Shown here piece after piece: positions 9,251 through 18,704 of a stretch of 64,000 nucleotides of DNA (positions within the stretch are counted from its first letter, which is position 1; every line of letters starts with the position of its first letter). Location of the stretch: NCBI RefSeq assembly GCF_003595195.1, contig NZ_CP032418.1, positions 384,501 through 448,500 of the forward strand, given 5' to 3'. The stretch comes from Paenisporosarcina cavernae (GTDB lineage: Bacteria; Bacillota; Bacilli; Bacillales_A; Planococcaceae). The position numbers and the translations under genes were made by a program. Under the pieces are notes generated by a model. It did no database searches, was not told the DNA's origin, and worked only from the letters and a program-made list of their open reading frames with translations.

Positions 9251-9279
9251 AAGAGTCACATTTAAGTGGCTCTTTTTTA
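9251..9279 (+). terminator. Rho-independent terminator after major tail gene
   Basis: AAGAGTCAC and GTGGCTCTT form a nine-pair stem with one G-T pair and a six-base loop, followed by T residues. It lies inside the morphogenesis operon and probably lets only part of transcription continue into the tail assembly genes. Confidence 0.8.
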
Positions 9280-9318
9280 TTTGATTATTAGTCTGAATTT
9301 CGGAGGAGGAAAAGGAAT

Positions 9319-9768
9319 ATGGCACGATTGACGATTAAAGGGCAAGAATATGAAGGGAAATGTACGTTTAAATTTGATCGGTTGGCAGATGAAAAGTATG
9401 GAGAAGCAGATAAGAATGGTAAAAAATCAAATGGGTTTATGACACTCTATATGTCACTTTTACAATATTCGAATGAACATCTCGTTGCATTTTGGGAATG
9501 TGCACTTGAGCATTTAAAAGTGAAGCCCAGCCTCTCGGATATTGAAGAAGCAATCGAAGAAAGATTGGAAAACGACGACGATCCTAAACAAATATTCCAA
9601 GAAGCGTTCCGTGCGGTGGATGAATCGGGTTTTTTCAAACTACGAGCAAAGACCTTCTGGAAGAATCTAGAGCTAATGAAGGACTCTGGCAAAACGGACG
9701 AAGAGAAAGCGGAGAACTTGAAAATGTACAACTTGATGATAGAGAGCCGAATCGAAATTCAGGGATAG
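9319..9768 (+). CDS. Tail assembly chaperone, short form (gpG-like)
   Basis: A 149-residue protein immediately before the tape measure region, beginning ARLTIKGQEYEGKCTFKFD as in the tail chaperone family of Gram-positive siphoviruses. The short form and its frameshifted long form coat the tape measure protein while the tube assembles. Its last part is read through in the -1 frame to give the extension annotated next. Confidence 0.82.
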   Translation: MARLTIKGQEYEGKCTFKFDRLADEKYGEADKNGKKSNGFMTLYMSLLQYSNEHLVAFWECALEHLKVKPSLSDIEEAIEERLENDDDPKQIFQEAFRAVDESGFFKLRAKTFWKNLELMKDSGKTDEEKAENLKMYNLMIESRIEIQG

Positions 9769-9800
9769 ACTATGACCAACTTCTAATAGATGCCGCTCAA

Positions 9801-10085
9801 ATGTTTGAGATATATGATACGGAAGTTATATATTCGTGGACTCCTCGGGAATTCAAGAATTTTGTGAAGGGTTATCAACTTCGCAAAATAGATAATTATG
9901 AAAGCCTAGCTATTCAAGTTATTTTTCAAGCTAAAGTGAAGGGCAAAAAACGAATTTCTTTAAAAGATGTATTTGATGCTGATAAAGCAAAAAAAGAGTT
10001 AGGGAAGAAAACTTCTAGCTCCAGTAAACTCCATGTCGAAAGATATATGAAAGCGAAAAAAGCTATGAAGAAATACAAACCATAG
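9801..10085 (+). CDS. Tail assembly chaperone extension (gpGT-like T domain, made by -1 frameshift)
   Basis: This frame is -1 relative to the chaperone upstream and is open well back into it. Read upstream of the ATG at 9801 it gives GIDYDQLLIDAAQMFEIYD, then SWTPREF, the standard T-domain pattern. The ATG is therefore probably not the real start, and the product is a fusion. A-rich slippery candidates in the correct phase are C AAA ACG at 9690-9696 and G AAA ATG at 9720-9726. Neither is canonical, so the slip site is unproven. Confidence 0.78.
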   Translation: MFEIYDTEVIYSWTPREFKNFVKGYQLRKIDNYESLAIQVIFQAKVKGKKRISLKDVFDADKAKKELGKKTSSSSKLHVERYMKAKKAMKKYKP

Positions 10086-10108
10086 CTCGTTAGAAAGGAG
10101 TGAGTAGG

Positions 10109-12754
10109 ATGGCAGAAAACTTTCAAGCCAACATAGGTGCCAAGATTAAAGATTTCATGAACAAAATGAGAGAAGTGGACAAGAAAGTTCGTGAAACTGC
10201 AATGGAAGCAAACAAACCGATAGGTGCTAACATCTCCGAGTTTATGAGAAAAGCAGCCGAAGTACAAAGTGAAGCGAAACGTGTTTTGAAGCGAAGTGAA
10301 AAAACAATTGGCGCCGATATTTCAGCCTTCATGCGCAAAGCTGCCGAAGTAGCAGTTGTAGCAAGAACGCTCAGTCGAGAGAGAATTATTGTTCCGATAA
10401 CGTCTTCATGGGTTAACTATCAAAACACGATGAGTAGAATCGCAAACTTCTCTCGAAGTATCGGAGAAGTAATGCAAATGACCAGTAGAGGTATTGGAAT
10501 AACTCTCAGTCCAGCATTGGTGCCAGTTATTGCATCCCTCGCAGGATTGATTGGGAATCTAGGACCAATGATTGGAACGCTTGCAGGATCCACATTTGCA
10601 TTAGGTTCTGCATTCGCCACAGCTGGAGTAGGTGCCGCTGCATTTGGAGCTCTCGCTGTTTCAAATTTAAAAGCAGTATTTGGTGCATCTTCTGATTTAA
10701 AGAAACTTCAAGAAAAGCTAGCTTTGGCTAATGGAGATAAAGAGCGAAATAAAATACTTGAAAAAATGACACGTATACAAAGTTCACTAAACGACGAGCA
10801 AACAAAAGCACTATCTGCAATGAGTAAGTTAAAGAGTGTTTGGAGTGGTATCGCGAATAGTTTACAGTCTGAGACTATCACTATTTACACAAAAGCACTT
10901 TCAATATTTGGCGCCACTTTAACGGCGTTAAAGCCTATGTTTTCAGTTGTGACAAGTGCAGTAGATAGATTAATGGATAGTCTATCTGTATCGATTAAGT
11001 CAGAAAGTGTACAAGCATTTTTCAACTACTTGAATACTTCTGCAGGACCTATGCTTGAAACCATAACCAAATCCATCGGAAACTTCGCAAAGGGAATTAT
11101 GAGCATGATGGTGGCATTTGGACCATTAGCCGAAAGCACATCAAATGGTTTCTTAGATATGTCAGAAAGCTTCGCACAATGGGCAGCAGGACTTGGTGAA
11201 AGCACGAAGTTTCAATCGTTTGTGAACTACGTAAAAGAAAACATGCCGAAAATACGATCTATTTTCAGTGATGCATTTCAAGGAATTATTAATGTTTTTG
11301 CAGCATTTGCTCCATCATCCTCGGACATGATGACTAGTTTACAAAACATGATGGAACGGTTTAAAGAGTGGTCGTCTACTCTATCCACAAATAAAGGTTT
11401 TCAAAATTTTATTGATTACGTACAAGCGAATGGTCCAGTGGTCGTCTCAGCAATTGGGAATATAGTAGGAGCAATTGTTAATATCGGAATTGCTCTTGCT
11501 CCAATGGGTGAAAAAGTTTTAACTTTAGCAAATGCAGTGATCGAGTGGACAAATGCAATGATAGAGAACCATCCTATCATCGGTAAAATTGGCGCTGCAG
11601 TTCTCGTGATGAGTGGTATTTTGCTAGCAATCGCACCAAACATTATTGCTTTAGGTACATTATTTAGCGGGTCAGCGACTGCAGTAATGACAGCAACCTC
11701 TTTGATGAGAGCGAAATTTGTAACTGGAATGGGCATGATGGTCAAATCTATGCTACAAACTAGCGCAAAAATGGTTGTTACATCAGCACAATTCGTCGCA
11801 AAGTGGACTTTAATTGGTGCTCAATCGTTAATTCATGCGGCTAAAGTTGCTGCAGCATGGACATTGGCAACAGGAAAAGCTATGGAAAAAGCAATTGCAA
11901 GCATGATCGTTACTTCTGCACAGTTTGTGGCCAAATGGGTGTTGATGGGTGTACAGGCATTATTACAAGCAGGGCGAATGGCAGCGGCTTGGCTTATTGC
12001 TATGGGACCTATTGGATGGGTAACAGCGGCAATAATTGGTCTAGCAATTCTAATTATTGCGAACTGGGACAAAATCAAAGCGAAAACGATTGAAATTTGG
12101 AATAAAGTTTCGAACGCAGTGAAAGATGCATGGGAAAAAGTAAAGACGAAAACAATTGAAGCTGTCTTGGAATTAGGGAAACAGATCGCCAAAATGCCTA
12201 GCAAAGTTCGCGAGTTTGTTGGTGACATGATTTCTGCAGGTGCAGCGTTAATCGATGGGGTTATTAAAGGGATTACTGGAAAGATTGGTGAAGGATTAGC
12301 GGCCATAGGAGGTTTTGCAAAGGGATTGCTAAACAGATTCAAGAAGGATACAGATACTCACTCTCCTTCAAGAGCGTTTGAAGATATATCAAAATGGTTT
12401 GCGCCAGGTGTAGTGAATGGAATCGATAAAACCAGTTATCTTGCTATCAATTCAGTATCGGATTTTGCAAATAAATTGACAGATGCCTTTGCTCCACAAT
12501 TGGCCATGCCAAGTTTATCTGGAATAACCATGAATCCTTTAGATACTCATTCTCAAATGGACTCATTGAAACGTCAGATTAAACAAGAATTGAGTGTGGA
12601 TATGTTAGTCAATCACAAAGGTCAATCAGGTATGAATAACGCAACCGGTGGAGCTAAAGCTGGTCCCATTTATGTAACGATTGATGCTAAAAACGTAAAA
12701 GAGTTTAACGATGTTGTGAAATTATTTGATCAACAAGCATGGAATGCAAATTAG
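10109..12754 (+). CDS. Phage tail tape measure protein
   Basis: An 881-residue protein that sets tail length. The N-terminal part has two similar repeats of a charged segment (GAKIKDFMNKMREVDKKV, then GANISEFMRKAAEVQ, then GADISAFMRKAAEV). The middle holds long hydrophobic, glycine- and alanine-rich stretches (around residues 135-190 and 460-670) typical of tape measure proteins that may form a channel at DNA entry. The C-terminus has the HSPSRAFEDISKWFAPGVVNG motif common in this family. The start at 10109 follows AAAGGAG. Its length implies a tail of roughly 130 nm, assuming 0.15 nm per residue. Confidence 0.93.
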   Translation: MAENFQANIGAKIKDFMNKMREVDKKVRETAMEANKPIGANISEFMRKAAEVQSEAKRVLKRSEKTIGADISAFMRKAAEVAVVARTLSRERIIVPITSSWVNYQNTMSRIANFSRSIGEVMQMTSRGIGITLSPALVPVIASLAGLIGNLGPMIGTLAGSTFALGSAFATAGVGAAAFGALAVSNLKAVFGASSDLKKLQEKLALANGDKERNKILEKMTRIQSSLNDEQTKALSAMSKLKSVWSGIANSLQSETITIYTKALSIFGATLTALKPMFSVVTSAVDRLMDSLSVSIKSESVQAFFNYLNTSAGPMLETITKSIGNFAKGIMSMMVAFGPLAESTSNGFLDMSESFAQWAAGLGESTKFQSFVNYVKENMPKIRSIFSDAFQGIINVFAAFAPSSSDMMTSLQNMMERFKEWSSTLSTNKGFQNFIDYVQANGPVVVSAIGNIVGAIVNIGIALAPMGEKVLTLANAVIEWTNAMIENHPIIGKIGAAVLVMSGILLAIAPNIIALGTLFSGSATAVMTATSLMRAKFVTGMGMMVKSMLQTSAKMVVTSAQFVAKWTLIGAQSLIHAAKVAAAWTLATGKAMEKAIASMIVTSAQFVAKWVLMGVQALLQAGRMAAAWLIAMGPIGWVTAAIIGLAILIIANWDKIKAKTIEIWNKVSNAVKDAWEKVKTKTIEAVLELGKQIAKMPSKVREFVGDMISAGAALIDGVIKGITGKIGEGLAAIGGFAKGLLNRFKKDTDTHSPSRAFEDISKWFAPGVVNGIDKTSYLAINSVSDFANKLTDAFAPQLAMPSLSGITMNPLDTHSQMDSLKRQIKQELSVDMLVNHKGQSGMNNATGGAKAGPIYVTIDAKNVKEFNDVVKLFDQQAWNAN

Positions 12755-12768
12755 GAAGTGGTGATTAG

Positions 12769-15700
12769 ATGCCAACAAACAATTTCAAAGTAGGGGAAAT
12801 GTTGAACAAACGTACTCCTAATTCTAAGACTTGGATGAATTTTGATGGTTCCTATACCACTGAAATTCATTCAGGTTTTGTTCATTTTGATGATGAAGAA
12901 GGAAATCTTCACAATATCAACACTGATTTATATGATGAAGCGGATTTTGATTTGATCGATGTGCCTGTTTCTAAGCATGCTAAGGGAAAATTCGATGAAG
13001 CTAAAAAATTAGCCAAAACTGCTAAGCAGAAGCAAGTAATGGACAGAGGACAGTTTGATTTTCAAGCACTCAAAGTGCCATTTGAAGCTAAAATACCAAA
13101 GAATTTCATGCGAGGGTATACTATTGGAAAAGGTGCAGACAAATTAACTTTCAAACCTGTTAAAGCTAGTCCATCAATGGGTTCGCTTTCTGAAAATGAT
13201 CGTTCAACAATTGTTTATCAAGATGTGTGGAATGATGCAGATGTTGAACTTAAAGTGACATCATCTGGAATTAAAGAAACTATCATCGTAAAAACTGATA
13301 AAGCACCAATAAATTTCTCATTCGAAGTGAAAGGATATTTATCCGAAGACTTAAAAAGTGAGAATGGTCAACTTAAGCTTGCACCTGCATGGTTGATAGA
13401 TGCGAACGGAATGGAACGAGATGTATCACAAACTTTAAGAACAGAAAGCAACGGGAAAGTATATCTTGATCTTGTTGCTGATTTAGTGGGACTTACTTTT
13501 CCTGTAGAAATTGACCCTACGGTTACGATTCAGCCAGGTACGGGAGGTAAAGATACTTACGTTGCCTCTTATTACTCTTCCACTAATTACGGTGGTGCGG
13601 ATACAATTTCAGCGGGCAGAATGGCAACGGCTGAAGTAGCAGCACTAATACGGTTTGATTTATCGGCTATTTCTTCAAATGTGCAAGTAAAAGATTCAAA
13701 ACTGACACTTGTTCAAGCAGGAAATGAATATCCGATACAAGTAGTATGTTATGAGGCAACCGCAACATGGGAAGAAAATATTGTTACTTACGCTAACAAA
13801 CCAACTTATAATATTTCGGAAAATTACGGAATTCAGTCCGGTTTAAATAACGGTGCGAAGGAATGGAACGTAACATCTTTAGTAAATTCATGGGTCGTTG
13901 GTTTAAAACAAAATCATGGTTTGTATTTAAGGGATGACGGTGGAACATACGGTTCAAATGATAGAGTTTATTATTATTCATCTGAATACACAGGAAATGT
14001 AGCAAATAGACCAAAACTATCTGTAACCTATAATCAACCACCAACCGCACCAACAGTTATTGCACCAAACGGGGGCGAAACGTGGAATAGTTCGCACACG
14101 GTGGAGTGGTTGGTTTCAGAAGATGAAAAATTGATTGAAATTGCTAAGAGTGCCACGTCTACGACAAATCCAACACCTACAACTTTTGGTCAGACTTATA
14201 TCGTAGAGAATACTGGAAGATTAAAAAGCGTTGCGATTAGGTCGGACATAGCAACTATAAGCATTACATTAGCAATCAAAACTGAAAATTCGGGGCTTCC
14301 CGGAGCTACGACATACGCAACAAAAACATTAACAAATTATACAGTTCCAAGTGATGGTTATATTGTTTTTTTACTTGATGAACCTTTGGATATATCGGCT
14401 GGTCAAAAATTGGCTTTTGAATTTAATGATGGCGGGCAGAATTCTTCATATTACATTTCCACTAGCAATCCATATTTAGGTGGAAATGTGTTTGCTGGTA
14501 CTAGTATTTCATCTACTTATGATTATGATATGAAAATCGTTGAACTAGCTTCGAATGACTTACAATATCAAATACAACTATCAACAGATGACGGAGTGAA
14601 TTGGTCTGATATAGTCGCATTAACGGCTGCAGGGGCAACACAGTTTGTACATGATTTTATTAATGCACCGCAAACTTCCACTGCCAAGATACGTATCCGT
14701 GCATTCGATGGCTCAGCATATGGACCGTGGGATGAATCAGATGGGGTATTTTCAATTATTCACAACGTGGCTCCTAGCGCACCAACTAATTTAACGCCAG
14801 TCACAACGAAAGATTGTGGAGAGATAATTCGGTTCGCATGGCAACATAACGATTCCAACGGAGATGCACAATCTAAATTCGATTTAGACTATCGTCTTCA
14901 GGGGTCTTCTACATGGAACACTGTCACGCTAAACTCAGTCAATCAATACTTTGATTTACCTGCTGGTACATTACCTAGAGGAACAATAGAATGGAGAGTT
15001 CGAACGTATGACCAAGCAGATTTAAGCGGTCCATATTCAGAACTTAAAACTTTCTTTGCTGGCGACAAACCTTCGAAGCCAACAACATTAAATCCTATCG
15101 ATGGTTCAATCGTTTCTGTATCAAATCCAACTGTTCAGTGGTCTAGTGTTGGACAAGTTGGGTACAACCTTAAAGTGTTAGATGCATCGGAAACTGAAAC
15201 TTTATGGGAAACCAATCAAACTTCCAATAATAAAGCACATACAATCGGTTACAGTCTAGAAAATGAAACTAATTACGTGATTCAACTCACAATTAAGAAT
15301 GTGGACGGCATTAATTCAGATGTTGAAAAATCATATATTCATGTTTCTTATACACCTCCTGCAATTCCGATAGTGGAAACACTTTCTGATGAAGTTAGAG
15401 GGTCGATTATTCTTAACATAACCAATCCTGAACCGACTGGGACTGAGCCATTAGTTATGTTAAATGAAGTTTATAGACGTTCTTTAAATAAAGATTGGAT
15501 ACGAATTTCATTTGATGTATTAACCGGTGCACCATTTACAGATTTCACACCTGCAAGTGGAAAAACATACGAATATTATGTTCGCTCTTGGGGATTGAAT
15601 GAAACATACCGTGATAGTCCAATATTTCAAGCATCAGTATCTTTTGAACACGCCCAGTTAGCCATTACTAGCGATTATTCGGAATGGGTGGAACTAGTCA

Positions 15701-16014
15701 ATAACAAAGATACTAATCGTCAAAAAACACGTGGCAGAACTCTTAATCAGTTTGTTGGACGTGCTTATCCTTTAGCAGATTTTAGCGATGAGCAAACGCA
15801 AAGTATTGAGCTATCTTACATCACACAAGATTATGCAGATGTTGAAAAATTTTATGCCATCGCTGACCGCCAAGAAACCATGCTTTATCGTGATCGAGAA
15901 GGAAGACGTGAATTCGTTACGATTGATGTAACAAGTGAGGTAGAGCAGTATCTTGGAGAAATATTTAATATTAGTTTTACAGTTGAAAAAGTTTGGTTTA
16001 AGGAGGACGTCTAA
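12769..16014 (+). CDS. Large tail protein with DNRLRE and fibronectin-like domains (distal tail/adhesin)
   Basis: A 1081-residue protein directly after the tape measure. Residues 1-255 resemble the N-terminal part of large cell-surface or wall-associated proteins (STIVYQDVWNDADVELKV). Residues 260-422 form a DNRLRE-type domain (DTYVASYYSSTNYGGADTIS to RPKLSVTYNQPP). Then come several fibronectin- or Ig-like modules opening with PSAPTNLTP or PSKPTTLNP. The last 110 residues (YSEWVELVNNKDTNRQKTRG onward) look like part of a distal tail protein. It probably combines the baseplate hub position with host-surface binding. The fusion of a DNRLRE module with a tail protein is unusual. Confidence 0.75.
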   Translation: MPTNNFKVGEMLNKRTPNSKTWMNFDGSYTTEIHSGFVHFDDEEGNLHNINTDLYDEADFDLIDVPVSKHAKGKFDEAKKLAKTAKQKQVMDRGQFDFQALKVPFEAKIPKNFMRGYTIGKGADKLTFKPVKASPSMGSLSENDRSTIVYQDVWNDADVELKVTSSGIKETIIVKTDKAPINFSFEVKGYLSEDLKSENGQLKLAPAWLIDANGMERDVSQTLRTESNGKVYLDLVADLVGLTFPVEIDPTVTIQPGTGGKDTYVASYYSSTNYGGADTISAGRMATAEVAALIRFDLSAISSNVQVKDSKLTLVQAGNEYPIQVVCYEATATWEENIVTYANKPTYNISENYGIQSGLNNGAKEWNVTSLVNSWVVGLKQNHGLYLRDDGGTYGSNDRVYYYSSEYTGNVANRPKLSVTYNQPPTAPTVIAPNGGETWNSSHTVEWLVSEDEKLIEIAKSATSTTNPTPTTFGQTYIVENTGRLKSVAIRSDIATISITLAIKTENSGLPGATTYATKTLTNYTVPSDGYIVFLLDEPLDISAGQKLAFEFNDGGQNSSYYISTSNPYLGGNVFAGTSISSTYDYDMKIVELASNDLQYQIQLSTDDGVNWSDIVALTAAGATQFVHDFINAPQTSTAKIRIRAFDGSAYGPWDESDGVFSIIHNVAPSAPTNLTPVTTKDCGEIIRFAWQHNDSNGDAQSKFDLDYRLQGSSTWNTVTLNSVNQYFDLPAGTLPRGTIEWRVRTYDQADLSGPYSELKTFFAGDKPSKPTTLNPIDGSIVSVSNPTVQWSSVGQVGYNLKVLDASETETLWETNQTSNNKAHTIGYSLENETNYVIQLTIKNVDGINSDVEKSYIHVSYTPPAIPIVETLSDEVRGSIILNITNPEPTGTEPLVMLNEVYRRSLNKDWIRISFDVLTGAPFTDFTPASGKTYEYYVRSWGLNETYRDSPIFQASVSFEHAQLAITSDYSEWVELVNNKDTNRQKTRGRTLNQFVGRAYPLADFSDEQTQSIELSYITQDYADVEKFYAIADRQETMLYRDREGRREFVTIDVTSEVEQYLGEIFNISFTVEKVWFKEDV

Positions 16015-17165
16015 TGCAGTCGTTTTCTCATCCTCTATATAGTAGAGAGGATTTACTTAATGTGATTCATGGTGTTCATGGAAGTCGTGCAATTTCATTT
16101 AGGTATGATTTATTGGACAAAAAGGATAACAAACTCAAAGAACTTTATTCAGTAATCGATGGTGAAGTAAGTATGTCTTCCTTAGCTCAAATTAAGCGGA
16201 CTGCTAAATTCACGATACAGGATCAAGGCGATATTGATTATTTATCAAATCGAATTCAACCATGGATCATATTTAAGATGCCTAAAATGATGAAAAGAAT
16301 TGATACCCAAACAGTGAATGTACCATCCCAAAACATCGAATTTCCCCTCGGTGTTTTTTTGTTGGGATCGCCTACAAGGAAGGAAGATAGCAACAGCGTT
16401 ATCCGACAAGTGGATGCTTACGATGGTCTACTTGTCTTAAGAGATGATAAGTTTGACTCGCGCTATTTCATAGCTGCAGGAACTAATTATAGAAACGCAG
16501 TAATAAGCATTTTAGAAAGTGCTGGAATTGATAAACATAATATTGAAGAAACAAATAACGTACTACCTACAGATCTGGAGTTTGAACCAGGTAAAGAAAA
16601 GCTATTTTCAATCAACGAACTATTAGGGGCTATTAACTTCACTCCCATACACGTTGATGTATACGGCTATTACACTAGCATTTATTATCGGAGTCCTTCG
16701 GTTCGTGCTGCTGAATACGTCTATGCAGATGATATAAAGAGTATTTTGTCTGCAGGTATGGAAGAAGAATTGAATTTAGTTGAAACACCAAACCGATGGG
16801 TTGTTACAGTTTCAAATCCCGAGCAAGAGCCTTTAATCAGTACCTATACCAATGACAATTCAAATAGTCCGACTAGTACTATAAATCGTGGGAGAAAAAT
16901 TACGGATTTCCGGCAAATTGAAAATATCGCTGATCAAAACTCCCTAAATGGTTATGTTCAACGTATTGCCTTTGAAGCATCGCAAGTATATGGCAAATTG
17001 AAATTTAGCACAGCAATAAATCCATTGCACGATTATGCAGATGTTTTGGAAATAATTTATTCTCCATTGGGAATTAAGGACAAGTATTCAGAAACATCAT
17101 GGACAATACCTTTAAGAGCAGGTGCGTTAATGTCTCATGAAGTTCGCAAGGTAGTTCAGATATAG
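16014..17165 (+). CDS. Phage tail/baseplate hub-like protein
   Basis: A 383-residue protein whose ATG overlaps the stop of the long tail protein by one base, so translation is coupled. It begins with HPLYSREDLLNVIHGVHGSR and contains FTIQDQGDIDYLSNRIQPW, a pattern seen in siphovirus tail hub proteins of the XkdQ/Tal kind. No protease or lysin domain is visible. Position after Dit-like and tape measure genes supports a baseplate role. The precise family is not clear to me. Confidence 0.65.
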   Translation: MQSFSHPLYSREDLLNVIHGVHGSRAISFRYDLLDKKDNKLKELYSVIDGEVSMSSLAQIKRTAKFTIQDQGDIDYLSNRIQPWIIFKMPKMMKRIDTQTVNVPSQNIEFPLGVFLLGSPTRKEDSNSVIRQVDAYDGLLVLRDDKFDSRYFIAAGTNYRNAVISILESAGIDKHNIEETNNVLPTDLEFEPGKEKLFSINELLGAINFTPIHVDVYGYYTSIYYRSPSVRAAEYVYADDIKSILSAGMEEELNLVETPNRWVVTVSNPEQEPLISTYTNDNSNSPTSTINRGRKITDFRQIENIADQNSLNGYVQRIAFEASQVYGKLKFSTAINPLHDYADVLEIIYSPLGIKDKYSETSWTIPLRAGALMSHEVRKVVQI

Positions 17166-17176
17166 GAGGTGAACTA

Positions 17177-17410
17177 ATGCCGATAATTAATCGTTCCACT
17201 TTTGCACAAAAAATAAATGCAAGTAAAGATTCATCAGCAATTAAATTCGCCAAAATTGAACCTGATTATACGGCCGGAAGACCAAGATTGATATTTGATG
17301 GAGAATTAATTCCCACCATAAAAAAATATCCTTTTTTAAGTAGCTATGCACCAAAAGCAAATGATAGGGTTATGATTATTTCGGGAGTAATTCAAGGGAA
17401 AATTGTTTAA
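17177..17410 (+). CDS. Small tail-module protein, unknown
   Basis: A 77-residue protein with a good ribosome binding site (GGAGGTGAACTA). It ends in a short beta-like segment (DRVMIISGVIQGKIV) that resembles a small OB or beta-barrel turn. It follows the baseplate gene by 11 bases. I do not recognise a family. Small proteins of this form are frequent next to tail genes and may be accessory baseplate parts. Confidence 0.6.
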   Translation: MPIINRSTFAQKINASKDSSAIKFAKIEPDYTAGRPRLIFDGELIPTIKKYPFLSSYAPKANDRVMIISGVIQGKIV

Positions 17411-17469
17411 TAAATATTAAAGGGTTCTTTTCTCTTTTGTCGAAATGTGTTTAAAAGAGGAGTGTATGT

Positions 17470-18012
17470 ATGAACGAAACTTTAACTTCAAGAGATTATT
17501 CTTATGAAATCCAAAGTCTAAAAGACTTAATCACAGTAATTCAATCAAATCTTAATTTTACTTTATCAATCTTCCTTGGAGTAATTAGCGTTGCAATCAC
17601 CATAGCGGGAGTAGCCTTGTTTCATCTTGCGAAGACATGGGTGCATAAACGTGTCGATACTGAAATAAAAACAATTGATGACAAAATTAAAGGGTTTTTG
17701 GCAGTGAATCCACCAATTCTTTGGGCGAGAGGGAGCGGTGTACTAATATCTTCTCAAGCCCTTGGTGAAGTAAGTACTGCGTATAAGCATGAGTATCAAG
17801 TTATAGGTTTAAAGGATTTTAGTAAAGAAGACATCATTTATATTGATGCCTATTATATTCATGGCGGTAAGAAAACAGCTATTGAAGATTCAAATGTCTC
17901 CTTAATGGAAAACGGAGTAAAAGTAAATGTTGTTGAAACTATTGGAACTCTTAGACCTAACTTTCAAGTCCATGTTTTCCTTTTATGGTCAAACCCGAGA
18001 TTAAAAAAATAA
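17470..18012 (+). CDS. Single-pass membrane protein in phage lysis region, unknown
   Basis: A 180-residue protein. One clear membrane segment (LSIFLGVISVAITIAGVALF, about residues 32-56) is followed by an alpha-helical linker and a soluble C-terminal domain of about 110 residues with many beta-strand-like stretches (ENGVKVNVVETIGTLRPNFQ). It lies between tail and holin genes. It could be a superinfection-exclusion or lysis accessory protein, but the sequence does not decide. A terminator follows at once. Confidence 0.6.
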   Translation: MNETLTSRDYSYEIQSLKDLITVIQSNLNFTLSIFLGVISVAITIAGVALFHLAKTWVHKRVDTEIKTIDDKIKGFLAVNPPILWARGSGVLISSQALGEVSTAYKHEYQVIGLKDFSKEDIIYIDAYYIHGGKKTAIEDSNVSLMENGVKVNVVETIGTLRPNFQVHVFLLWSNPRLKK

Positions 18013-18023
18013 TAGTATTATGG

Positions 18024-18048
18024 AGAACGTCCAAATGGTCGTTCTTTT
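18024..18048 (+). terminator. Rho-independent terminator before lysis genes
   Basis: AGAACG and CGTTCT pair, extended by an inner CCA/TGG stem, followed by five T residues. It separates the preceding membrane protein from the holin and amidase genes. Confidence 0.7.
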
Positions 18049-18073
18049 TGTTTTGCCAAGAAAGGGTGAGTTG

Positions 18074-18442
18074 ATGACAGAAGTACAAGTCGCAGAGAAA
18101 ATCGCGAGTTCAGAATACGTCTTTGCGATACTTTTTATTATTATGTTGTTTATCGCAGTCAGATGGTTTGCTGGACATTTAAAAGAAATGAAACAAGAAA
18201 ACCAGGAGCGTGAAAAAGAACTAAAGGATTTATATACCGAACATAAGGAAGAATCAAAAGAACGAGAGAAACTCTTGCTCCGCCACTTGGAAAACTCGAA
18301 TGAATCACAGGCAAAAACTGCTGAAGCGATAAAAAAGATGAGTGATAGTATGAAGTCCATTGAGCAACAGATGGATACAGGATTTAAAGAAGTATGGAGA
18401 GCATTTAAAGGAGGAAAACATAATGGCAACAGAAATGATTAA
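18074..18442 (+). CDS. BhlA/UviB-type holin-like protein
   Basis: A 122-residue protein with an N-terminal membrane segment (YVFAILFIIMLFIAVRWFAG) and a long charged coiled coil (QENQEREKELKDLYTEHKEE), the layout of BhlA/UviB bacteriocin-holin proteins. The start at 18074 has AAAGGGTGAG upstream. Another open start at 18020 would overlap the terminator hairpin. Overlaps the second holin by 20 bases. Confidence 0.82.
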   Translation: MTEVQVAEKIASSEYVFAILFIIMLFIAVRWFAGHLKEMKQENQEREKELKDLYTEHKEESKEREKLLLRHLENSNESQAKTAEAIKKMSDSMKSIEQQMDTGFKEVWRAFKGGKHNGNRND

Positions 18443-18704
18443 TGTAATATTGTTCGCAACAATTTTGGTACCGATCGTCTTAGCTTTAGTTCAATTATTG
18501 AAAATTACTTTTCCGCTGCACAAGAATTATATTCCGCTAATTGCATTATTGATAGGGATAATAATTGGAGCAGCAGCGTATCCATTCTCTGAACTTGAAA
18601 TAGTAACACGATTATGGGCTGGTGGATTCGCAGGACTGGCTTCCACAGGATTGTTTGAGTTAGGTAATTATCGTTCAGGGTTAACGAAGGCGAGTGATAA
18701 GTAA
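18423..18704 (+). CDS. Phage holin
   Basis: A 93-residue protein with two or three membrane segments (VILFATILVPIVLALVQLLK; IPLIALLIGIIIGAAAYPF; a third weaker glycine-rich stretch) and a short charged C-terminus, typical of small class II holins that open the membrane for the endolysin. ATG at 18423 with AAAGGAGG before it. Its stop overlaps the amidase start by one base. Confidence 0.85.
   Translation: MATEMINVILFATILVPIVLALVQLLKITFPLHKNYIPLIALLIGIIIGAAAYPFSELEIVTRLWAGGFAGLASTGLFELGNYRSGLTKASDK

Noticed and set aside
10123-10338. Minus-strand frame inside the tape measure gene
   Set aside because: Opposite-strand shadow of a repetitive, well-supported coding region.
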